DNA from: Parvularia atlantis
Lineage: Eukaryota > Opisthokonta > Rotosphaerida
Direction of reading: 5' to 3'
Length of the DNA: 27,013 nucleotides
Assembly (NCBI GenBank): GCA_943704415.1
Contig: CALSCO010000123.1
Coordinates: 1-27,013, forward strand
Both the position numbers and the translations under genes were made by a program. Position 1 is the first letter of the stretch; the number at the start of each line of letters is the position of its first letter. The notes under the pieces are model-generated. The model saw nothing but the letters and a program-made list of their open reading frames with translations. It was not told the DNA's origin and made no database searches. Positions 18,714-27,013 of this stretch are shown piece by piece.

Positions 18714-20030
18714 ATGCTGCGCCGCGCCGGGCTGCGCTCGCTCTTCCTCTTCGCGTCCGCCGCGCGCCTCGCCTCTGCGTCCGCCCCCGCCCCTGCCCCC
18801 CCCGCCGCGTGCGTCTCGTCCTTCGTCGCCGCGCCGACCGCCGCCGCCGCCGCCGCCGCTACCGGAGCCACCGCGTACAAGATGACGAGCGCCGAGCAGC
18901 CCTGGTTCACCGTCTTCCACGTCGGCACGCCCAACGGCGTCAAGATCCCGATCGCGCTCGAGGAGCTCGGCGTGCCGTACAAGGTGCACCCGCTCAACTT
19001 TGGCGCCAACGAGCAGAAGTCCGAGTGGTACCTCAAGGTCAACCCGAACGGCCGCATCCCGGCCCTGGTCGACCACAAACGGTGTGCGGCTGGGCCGGCG
19101 GCTGGGCTGCTGGCGGCTCGCTGACGCGGTGCCTCGCCCTCAGCGGCGACTTCACCGTGTTCGAGTCGGGCGCGATCCTGCTCTACCTGGGCGAGTACTA
19201 CGTGCGCCGTCTGCGCCGTGCGCGACGCGCGCACCAGACTGACAGCCGTGCTGCGCTGCAGGACCCGGAGCACAAGATCCTCTCGGCCGACATCAACGAG
19301 CGCAGCTCGGCGATCCAGTGGACCTTCTTCCAGAACGCTGGCCTGGGCCCGATGATGGTGCATACGCGCGCGCTCCGGTGCGGCTCGCTGACCGCGCCCA
19401 CGCCGTCGCCAGGGCCAGCTGAACGTCTTCCTGCGCGCGCCCGAGTACTCGCCGTTCGCGATCAAGCGCTACCAGGACGAGGTCAAGCGTCTGCTGCACG
19501 TGTACGAGCTCGGTCTGCAGGACGGTCGCGAGTACCTGGTGCGCCGCGCCGTGTGTGCATGCGCGACCGCGCACGGCTGAGCCGCTGTGGCAGACCGGCA
19601 AGTTTTCTATCGGCGACATTACCGCCTTTGGCTGGCTCGCGACGTACCAGAACGCGCTGTCGCCGCAGTACGACCTCGAGAAGGTGAGCGGGCGCCAGCG
19701 CTCGCAGCCGCGGCAGCCACTGACACGCGCGCGCGCGCACGCGCAATGCAGGAGAACCCGCACGTGTTCAAGTGGTTCCACCGTCTCGCCGCCCGCCCGG
19801 CGCTGATCAAGGGCTACCAGGTGCGTGCGGTCTCGCGGCTGGGCGGGCCGACTGACCGAGCGAGCACGCGTGCGCGGCAGGTCAACTCGCCGATGGCGCA
19901 GAACCTGGTGAAGAACGGCTTCAAGGTCGACCCGGACGAGTTCAAGAAGGGCCTGACGACGACCAAGTTCGGCATCCCCGAGGGCCACCCCGTGCCGATG
20001 GCCGCGCCCGCGCCGGCTTCGACCCAGTGA
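18714..20030 (+). CDS. Ure2/YfcG (nu-class) glutathione S-transferase family protein
   Basis: Exons 18714-19081, 19144-19201, 19262-19357, 19413-19538, 19594-19683, 19752-19820 and 19881-20030 give 318 aa. The thioredoxin-like half starts at about residue 62 with TPNGVKIPIALEELGVPY, continues KVNPNGRIPALVD and carries FESGAILLYLGEYY. The all-helical half contains FAIKRYQDEVKRLLHVYE and SIGDITAFGWLATYQ. The Thr/Asn pair in TPNG is the glutathione-contact motif of YfcG/YghU-type enzymes, which act as glutathione-dependent disulfide reductases, and is shared with Ure2-like proteins. The first 56 residues form an Arg/Ala/Ser-rich leader before Met57 (18882), where a family-length protein could start. 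The leader may be a mitochondrial presequence. The C-terminal 50 residues are a Lys-rich, Pro/Ala-ending tail. Confidence 0.85.
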
Positions 20031-20112
20031 GCCGTGGGCAGACGCGAACAGGACTCGCTGTGTCTTGTCAGACGGCGGCACAGGAACGGAAACACAGTAC
20101 CAAGGGGGGCCG

Positions 20113-20727
20113 TCAGCGGTAGGTGGGCGGTGCCGCGCCGTAGTCGTTGCGCGAGTACGCTGGCGGCGCCTCGTTCTGCGGCAGAGGCGACCAACCTGCG
20201 GCCGCACTGGGCGGCGGCTGGCTTGGCGGCGCCTGGTAGTAGTACGGCGGCTGCTCGCCGGCCTCGGCCTGGACGGCCGACCACCCGATGGTCGAGGACG
20301 GGCGCCCGGCGAAGGTGCCCGAGGCGATCTCGAGCTGGGCGTGCACGGCGCTGAAGCCGCAGCACGACGGCATGAAGGTGAGGAACCACAGGAACATGGC
20401 GGCGTAGAAGTAGACGCCGGTGACGATGACGATGATCAGCACGGAAAGGACGACGGCGAAGTTGAGCAGGAGCAGGAAGACCTGCGCGGCGAGGATCTTG
20501 CGCCTGGCGCTGTGGAGGTCGTCGCCCGATGCCGCCGCCTGCACCTGCCTGCTCGCACGGAAGAGCAGCAGGGCGCAGACGTAGTAGACCGCGCTCATGC
20601 AAGTCTCCATCCAGTAGATGTTCTGGCCGGAATTTGCCCACTGAACCGCGACGAGGATCGTGCCGGCGAGCGCGCCGAGGGTGAGCAGGACGCCGACGGT
20701 CGTCAGCGGGCCCGTGTTGACGTTCAT
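20113..20727 (-). CDS. Four-TM membrane protein with PPxY tail
   Basis: A single intronless frame of 204 aa runs from Met at 20727. Hydrophobic segments lie at about residues 8-29, 38-56, 80-105 and 106-125. The short cytosolic loop between the second and third is Arg/Lys-rich. The Pro/Tyr-rich tail (residues about 145-204) contains PPYYYQ, PPAY and a C-terminal PPTY. PPxY motifs bind WW domains of Rsp5/Nedd4 ubiquitin ligases, so a ubiquitin-ligase adaptor or a self-regulated plasma-membrane or endosomal protein is inferred. The topology is MARVEL- or tetraspan-like, but I recognise no family signature. It is convergent with the GST gene (82 bp) and divergent from the Uso1 gene (131 bp). Confidence 0.75.
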   Translation of the reverse strand: MNVNTGPLTTVGVLLTLGALAGTILVAVQWANSGQNIYWMETCMSAVYYVCALLLFRASRQVQAAASGDDLHSARRKILAAQVFLLLLNFAVVLSVLIIVIVTGVYFYAAMFLWFLTFMPSCCGFSAVHAQLEIASGTFAGRPSSTIGWSAVQAEAGEQPPYYYQAPPSQPPPSAAAGWSPLPQNEAPPAYSRNDYGAAPPTYR

Positions 20728-20858
20728 CTCGGGCCGCTGGCTCAGGCGCGAGCGGCGGCGAGACAGCGCTGCAACAAGTCCAGTTTCGAGTGCACACTCG
20801 AGCTGTCACTCTCCGCCACGTCGGCTCGTCGGCTCTCTCGTCGCCGCTCTCAGGCTCC
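20728..20858. promoter_or_regulatory. Divergent promoter with near-perfect palindrome
   Basis: TCGAGTG at 20786-20792 and CACTCGA at 20795-20801 are perfect inverse copies with a two-base spacer. They sit midway between the two divergent start codons (20727 - and 20859 +). A dimeric factor serving both genes is possible. No TATA box is visible. Confidence 0.35.
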
Positions 20859-23800
20859 ATGGACTTCCTCTTGAGCGGCTACGCGGCGCTGCAGGGCGAC
20901 AAGGGCCAGGTGCAGTCGGGCCCGGAGACGATCGACCGGCTGTGCGAGCGCGCGCAGAGCAGCACGCTGCTCGAGGTGCGCCCCGTCGCCGTCAGCCGTG
21001 CAACGGCCAGCGCGCTGAACCCGCGCCGCGCAGGACCGCCGCGCCGCCGTGCTCAGTCTCAAGGCGCTCGCGCGCGACTACCAGCTCGTGCGCGCGCGCT
21101 GCGGCACGGGGGGCGGGCGCCGTGCGCTCACACGCCGCGGCGGCGCACAGGAGGTCGGCACGCGCGGCATGCCGATCATGCTCGGCGTGCTCAAGGACGA
21201 GACCAAGGACGTCGAGCTGCTCCGGGCCGCGCTCGAGGCGCTCAACATCGTCTGCACCGCGCAGACGTCGGTGCGCGCGCGCCCGTGATGGTGCGACGGA
21301 GAAACAGCGGCTGAGCGGGGAGCGACGCGCAGACGCCCGACGAGCAGGACTTGGGCGTGATGTTCACAGAGATTTTCGTCAAGGTGCGCGCGCCTTGTCG
21401 TCGTCATCACTGCCCTCGCTGACGCGCGCCGTCGCAGAGCACCGCCAACGTGTCGCTGCTGCTCGCCGTGCTCGAGACCTACGACTTTTACGTCCGCTAC
21501 CACACGATCACCCTGCTCACGCTCCTGCTTGAGAACCGCCCGCGCCAGCTGCAGGCGGCCATTCTCGAGTCGCCGCTGGGCGTGTCGCGCCTGATGGACC
21601 TGCTGGACGACCCGCGCGAGATCATCCGTAACGGTGCGGCGCCCCGCGGGTGCGCGCACGCTCATGCACTGACCACACATGCCACAGAGGGTCTGCTGCT
21701 GCTGATCTCGCTCACCAAGGCCAACAGCGACATCCAAAAGATCGTCGCGTTCGAGAACGCGTTCGAGCGCCTGCTCACCGTCGTCTTTGAGGAGGGCATG
21801 AGCGACGGCGGCATCATCGTGTCCGACTGCCTGCACCTCATGCTCAACCTGCTGCGCGGCAACGTCTCGAACCAGGTGCTCTCCGGGCGCGTGCTCGCCA
21901 CGGGAACTGAATCGCCTGCACGCGCGTCCAGAACTACTTCCGCGAGACGAGCGGCTTCAACCGCCTGCCGCCGCTGTTTGTCATGTCGCACCCGGAAGGT
22001 GCCTGTCGCATGCGCGTCGTGGGTGCGCCTCACCCGCGCGCGCGCGCACGCTCAGGCACCCAGCAGTGGAGCGAGCAGAAGCAAAACAACCTTTCGCTCA
22101 TGATGGAGCTCGTGCGCCTGTTTGTGGCGCACCGGCTCAAGGGCGCGTCCGCGGCGGGGGGCGGCAGCGCGAACGCGGCTGCACCGGGCACGCCGCTGTC
22201 CGGCTCGAGCGCGCCGCCGGCAGGCAAGGCCGCCAACGCGACCGCGGGCAGCCAGGTGCGCGGGCGGTTGCAGGCGTGGGCTGCGCTGATGTGCGCGCGC
22301 AGGCCATCTTTGCGCAGAACGGCGTGCTTCAGGCGATCGCCGAGCTCGCGCTGGCGCAGAACGTGCCGCCGCGGATCAAGCACGAGGCCCTGCTGGTCAC
22401 GGCAGATATCATCCGCGGCATGCCGAGCGCGCAAGGTTCGCGCGTGTGCGCTAAGTGCACTGTGCTCGCGGTCTCAGCCCCCGTGCGTGCGCCCAGACCT
22501 CTTTGCGCGTAGCGTGTCGCGGCCGGTGCAGGCGGTGCAAGGCGTGTCCATGAGCCCTGCTTTTGTTCACGGCGTGCAGGACGCCGTTACGCACCTGATC
22601 ACGCTGGCCGTCACGACGGCGACGCCGTGGAATGTGCGGACGGCGTCGGCATACGCGCTCAAGGTGAGCGCCTACAGCGCGCGCGCCGCGTTCGGAGCTG
22701 ACGCCGCACACGCGCGCGCGCTCGACAGTGCTACCTGCACAAGCGCTCGGACCTCAAGGCGGCGCTCATGAGCGCGCTCGCTGTCATGCCGCCGTCGATG
22801 CGCCGGGGCGAGGCCGTGCCGCTCGGTATGTGCCGCGTGGCGAGCCGCCCCATGCGCTGATCGGGTGAACCGGCGGGCAGACACACCCGGCCCGCTCGTG
22901 TTCCGCTCGCTGCTCGAGTGGGAGAACGCGCGCAAGGACCCGTACCTGGTCTGGATGGCCGCGCTGCTACTGTGCACGATCATCAACGTGCGCTCTCGTT
23001 TTTGCTTGCGCTCGCGCGTGTGCGTGACGCGCTGCAGGGCGAGAACACGTGCAAGGACCGCCTGCTCGAGGTCCGCGTGTCGGTCGACGGTGAGCGCGCC
23101 GCGCCGCGCCACGCTCTCGTGAGCCTGATGCTCACGCGGTGCCAGGTGACGAGCAGCCGCCGGCATTCCTACGACAGCTTACGCACGCGCTGCAGTCGGC
23201 CACCGACAGCCACGCGGACGGTGCGCTGCGCCGGTGCGGCGACGCGGCCTCACACGCAGCCATGCGCAGTGCGCGTTGTCGTCGCGTACCTCACGCTCAT
23301 GGCGACGCTCTTCGGCCAGTACGCCAAGGCCGTCAAGGCGTTCCTGCAAGAGGGCGCCGACCTGCAGTTTGTGCGTCGCTGCGCGGCCGCGCGCATGCCA
23401 AAAGCCGCTGATGCGCGCCACACGGCCGCACAGCTGCTGGAGCAGGTCAGCCGCTCGACGGGCGTCGAGCCAGTGGTGCAGTCGCTCGCCGCGTTTGCGC
23501 TCGGCCTGGTGCTGCAGTACAACGACAACGCTGGGCCGTCAATGCGCAAGTGCGTGCGACGCGCGGACGTGCCCTGCGCCGCTAACGGTGCGCGCGCGGT
23601 GCAGGGAGGAGCTGCAGGAGATCATCGTGAGCAGGATAGGCGAGGACCAGTTCCTGCAGAAGCTGCAGGCGCTGCGCGACGCCGACGCCGTGCGCAACAA
23701 CACCGACCTCACGGTGGTGCGCACGGGCGTTGCCGCGCGGGACGGCCGTGTGCGTGTGTGTGTGCTCACCCACTCAACGCCAGCCGTTCAAGCCGTCTGA

Positions 23801-24594
23801 GGGGCGCAACAACCCCATGCAGCTATTTGACCTCGACTTTGTGCACTTTGTCCTGACGTCGCTCGGTGCGAGCTCCATTGTGGGCCGTGCCGCTTGCGCC
23901 CGCCGCTCACGCTGTCGCAGACGACGTGGAGCGCGCAGTGCTCTCTGCGCCGGACGCGTCACCACAGGGCGCACCATCGGGTATGCGTTCGTGCCGTGCG
24001 CCCCCCGTAGGCGTGCAGCTGACTCGCGCTCGTAGTGCTGCCTGTGGACCCGAGCACGGCCGATGCCGTGGTCGAGTCGTACAAGAGCCTCATCCGCGAC
24101 CAAGACAAGAAGATCGTGCAGCTGCTGCAAGAGCTTAAGGCGGCCAAGACAGAGGCGGCCGACGCTGCCCGCGCCAGCACCGCGCGTCTGGCTGAGTGCG
24201 TCTCGCGCGCTGCGTCAGTGCCGCGCGCTGATCCGCGCGTGCGACAGCCTGCAGGCGACCGTCGAGCGGCTGCAGAGCGAGAATGCGCGCCTGCAGCAGC
24301 ACGCCGCGCCGACGAACGGCCCGGCGACGGGCGGCGACACGGCCGCGCTGCAGGCCGAGCTGGCCGGAGTCAAGCGCACCCATCAGCAGCTGTCGGAGGA
24401 GCACGAGGACCTGCTGGTTGTGCTGGCCGAGTCGGATGAGAAGATCGGCCAGCTCAAGGACCGGTGCGTCGACGCCTGTGCGCGGCAGCCTGTGACGCGG
24501 CTTGCGCGCTAGGTTACGCCGGCTGGGCGAGGCCGTGTCGGAGGACGAGGACGACGAGGACGACGCGGGCGACGAGGACGCGGGCGATGCGTGA
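20859..24594 (+). CDS. USO1: Uso1/p115 vesicle-tethering factor
   Basis: Twenty-two exons: 20859-20975, 21034-21087, 21151-21270, 21333-21383, 21438-21633, 21688-21875, 21932-21998, 22056-22255, 22303-22435, 22497-22663, 22729-22825, 22881-22987, 23038-23089, 23146-23220, 23270-23370, 23434-23549, 23605-23716, 23784-23865, 23921-23980, 24036-24195, 24248-24463, 24513-24594 (850 aa). The armadillo head matches p115 step by step: DFYVRYHTITLLTLLL, EGLLLLISLTKAN, DCLHLMLNLLRGNVSNQNYF, EQKQNNLSLMMELVRLF, IIVSRIGEDQFLQKL. A coiled coil follows (ESYKSLIRDQDKKIVQLLQE), then EHEDLLVVLAESDEKI and an acidic end rich in Glu-Asp, as in p115. The protein tethers COPI/COPII vesicles at the Golgi with Rab1/Ypt1, GM130-like golgins and SNAREs. 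The tail is shorter than in human p115 and much shorter than yeast Uso1. The head carries a Gly/Ala/Ser-rich insert at about residue 330. Confidence 0.9.
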
Positions 24595-24690
24595 GGAAGG
24601 GAGCTAGACAAGGTAGAGCGTGTCCGCATTTCCAGTGCTTTCCCGGCATCGGCCACTCTTTTCCGAACAAAACACAGCCCGCACGCATGA

Positions 24691-27013
24691 TCACAGCTCG
24701 GTCTGCGCCGGCGACAGGCGCTGCTTGAGGTCGCGGTCGAAGACAAACGACTGCAGCACAAACGCAGCGGCCTCGGAGCACTGGTGCGAGCCCATCAGCT
24801 TCTCCAGCGCGCAGCCACCGGAGGCCGCACCTGGCGCAGGCCCTCAGGTGACACGTTGAAGACCGTGTCGCACGGCTGGTGGTAGCCTGTGGCGTATGGC
24901 GCGTGAGCAGGCACAGCGACAGGAGCCGCGGACACGCACAGGGGTCGTAGGCCGCGTTCGCAAAGCCGCCAAACTTGGTGCGCTCCTCCTCGGTCTTGAG
25001 GGCGCTCGCGCCCGTGGCCATGCCGCTGTGCAGGCGGGCGCACCGTGCGTCAGGTGCACTATGCGGTGTGTGCAGCACGGCGGGACGCACCCGCTCGGCA
25101 CCCCGGCCTCTAGGAAGGGCAGGTAGTCTGACCCGCCGGTCATGCTCGCGTAGTCGAACGGCAGCTCCTCGTTGCCAAAGTACTGCTCGAACGTCTGCTG
25201 GATCACCGTGGACGACTTTTGCACAGCCTCGGGGATGTTGTCGTTGACGGCGTCACCCTTGTGGATCTGCGGCGTGTAGTTGGGCGCGCCGAGCATCTGC
25301 GCGACGCAGCCAGGCTCAGCCACGTGGGCCGCAAGCACAGCGGCCTGTGCCCGCACGCACGTCGTAGTTGAGGTACAGCGCAATCTGGTCGAGCGTGCCG
25401 TTGGCCTGGAGCGTGCGCACGTAGTGGCGCGCGCCCAGCAGACCGATCTCCTCTGCGAGCGAGATAGCGCGTCACACGGCCGCCGAGCGCGACGCGTCGG
25501 CGCACGCACCGGCGCCCCACCACGCGAACCGCGCCGGGTTGACCGCCGAGGACGAGAAGCCGAGGCGGTGGTACTGCAGCGCGAGTTCGAGCACCGTGCT
25601 CGAGCCGGACGCGTTGTCGTCGAGGCCGGGGCCCTGCGGCGCGCCGCCGCTCAGGTGTTCCGTCGCGGCCGCTGTGAGCGCGCACGCACCTCCGGCACCG
25701 AGTCCAGGTGTGCGCCGATCATGACTGGTGTCATTACGGGCGTGCGCACGTGAGTTTGCACCACAAAGCAAAGCGAGCCGCACCGATGTTGGACGCGTTC
25801 TGGTCGCTGACCGTGTCGCAGATGATGTTGTACGTGTAGTCGAGCGTCAGCTGCGCGCTGAACGAGTACTTGAGGCTGACGGTGCCGGCGGCGGCCAACT
25901 GCTTGAGCGACGAGCCGACAGACCAGCTGCACGCGCATGGCCACGCTCAGCAGTAGGCGCGTGCGTGCATCAGCGACAAACCTCACGGAGAAGGTCGGGA
26001 TGAACACGAGCGCATTGCCCTCTTCCCAGTCAACGAAGCGCACGCGCGTGTTGCGCAGCGACGTGCTAGTCTGCAAGTTGAGCTGCAGCAGCGCGATCGC
26101 GCCGGCCTGAGAGCGCGCGGCGGCGTGAGCTGCACTTGCCGGCAGGGCGAAGGGCTGCGCGCACCTCCTGCGCGGCGAGGGCCTTGACCACGACGTCGCA
26201 GCCGCCCTCGTCGGCCGCAGCAATCTGGCCCTTGTCAATCGCGGCGTAGTCGGCAGCAGCGCAGCCGCCGTTGGGCGCGACGAAGAGCGTCGCGTCGACA
26301 TCGGTGTACGTGCCGTTGCCGCCTGCGTCGCACGCTGTCAGCACAATCGATGTCGATCGCGCCTCGCACGTGCGCGCACCGTAGCGCATGCCGATAAAGT
26401 CGACGCCCTCGAGGTACGGCAGGGTCTGTGGCGCGACCTGGGCGAGCTTGGGCGCGGCCAGCTGCTCGTGCACGGGCACGACAAAGTGTTGCGTGACGGG
26501 CGTGCACACGCCGGCGGCCTGCAGCTGCTGGATCACGTAGTCGGCCGACGCGTTGTAGTTGTCGCGCACGCTGCGGCTGCGCGTCGCGGGTGTGTCTCAG
26601 CCTGCGACGTGTCGCGTGATGGCGCGCGCCTGTTGAGCCCGTTGGTCGCCGCGATCACGTTGAGCCGGTCCAGGTGCGCGAAGATGTTGGGCGTGCGCAC
26701 GGCGTTCTGCAGCGTGTCGGACGACGTGTTGCCTGCCGTTGTCGCGCGCGCGCGCGCACGTCACGCGCCGTCCCTCCCGCGTCACGCGCGACACACCGGC
26801 CAGCAATACGCCGACGGCGATCTGCGCGCGCGCACGACGTCAGCCGGCCGCGCCACCGGCACCGCGCCCGCCGCGCGCACCGCCGCGCCGATGAGCGCCA
26901 CGGCGAGGGCGAGGATCACGAGCGCGACGCGGCGCCGCGCCTTGGTGTTGCTCCGCGCAAGCTCTGCGCGCCCGGTCACATGTGCGTTGTGAGCGTGTTG
27001 CCACTCCCCCCCC
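24691..27013 (-). CDS. M28 aminopeptidase (aminopeptidase Y-like), type II membrane protein, 5' partial
   Basis: Exons in transcript order: 27013-26881 (open to the window edge), 26821-26797, 26732-26630, 26576-26380, 26322-26165, 26106-25982, 25926-25784, 25724-25690, 25633-25510, 25452-25361, 25296-25091, 25025-24940, 24886-24831, 24780-24691. Basic residues (KARRR) precede a hydrophobic segment (VALVILALAVALIGAA) near the N-terminus, reading as a signal anchor. LDRLNVIAATNG and NASADYVIQQL open the peptidase. A PA-type insert follows (GGCDVVVKALAA..AGAIALLQLN), then the metal site: GAHLDSVPEGPGLDDNASG (His, Asp), EEIGLLG (catalytic Glu plus ligand), LNYDMLG (Asp) and YHQPCDTV (His). All M28 zinc ligands are present, so an active vacuolar or secreted aminopeptidase is likely. 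No in-frame ATG lies before the basic stretch. The frame runs to the edge, so the start is outside or hidden by an intron. Confidence 0.85.
26577..26629 (-). other. Inferred GC-AG intron in M28 peptidase gene
   Basis: On the minus strand the donor reads AACAG|GCGCGC and the acceptor CGCAG, 53 nt long. It joins AATNGLN to SRSVRDNYNASADYV in phase. The only nearby in-phase GT would leave a 31-nt intron, shorter than any other here. Confidence 0.5.

Noticed and set aside
17883-19076. A 397-codon minus-strand frame overlapping two genes
   Set aside because: It is antisense to the GST exons and out of frame with the 17890-18601 gene. Its composition is Arg/Gly/Ala-rich without any motif.
26733-26796. 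Alternating CG run as a Z-DNA or origin element
   Set aside because: It lies within an intron of a region rich in such runs and is explained by base composition.

Overview
The window looks like nuclear DNA of a GC-rich, very compact, intron-dense eukaryote. I infer a fungus or close relative, possibly an early-diverging (zoosporic) one. Pointers are Sfp1-type zinc fingers, a vacuolar aminopeptidase Y-type M28 peptidase with a PA region, a two-domain FEX fluoride exporter, a Y_phosphatase3-type phosphatase and Uso1, together with an ASPM/Asp protein (ASH, CH and IQ parts) and a GPS2-like corepressor subunit. The species cannot be fixed from this sequence alone.

There are twelve protein genes and no RNA genes or DNA transposons that I can support. 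Left to right: (1) + 151-2328 Sfp1-type zinc-finger regulator; (2) + 2428-6964 membrane-anchored GH35 beta-galactosidase; (3) - 6975-8191 FEX fluoride exporter; (4) + 8269-9922 GPS2-like protein; (5) + 10017-14685 ASPM-like spindle protein with an 81-bp coding repeat and an assembly gap; (6) - 14764-15501 intronless Cys-rich protein; (7) + 15621-17844 alpha/beta hydrolase fused to a tyrosine-phosphatase-like domain; (8) - 17890-18601 unrecognised protein; (9) + 18714-20030 Ure2/YfcG-type glutathione transferase; (10) - 20113-20727 four-TM protein with a PPxY tail; (11) + 20859-24594 Uso1/p115 tether; (12) - 24691 to the window end, M28 aminopeptidase, probably 5' partial.

I rebuilt every gene by hand from splice signals, protein-family alignment from memory and reading-frame continuity. 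Each closed model sums to a multiple of three. About 114 introns are inferred, almost all 46-71 nt. Most have a GTGCG donor, a CTGAC-like branch site and a CAG acceptor. Four appear to be GC-AG introns. Gaps between genes are only about 10-131 bp, so divergent pairs share one short promoter and convergent pairs have almost no room for separate 3' ends. Long open frames on the wrong strand or running through introns are common because stop codons are rare in this base composition.

The genes are unrelated housekeeping and regulatory functions rather than a cluster. The most unusual points are the hydrolase-phosphatase fusion, the GTGCG splice-donor regime with GC-AG exceptions, the recently expanded IQ repeat with a gap inside it, a pair of inverted Myb-type sites just before the spindle gene, and the intronless, AT-richer Cys-rich gene.
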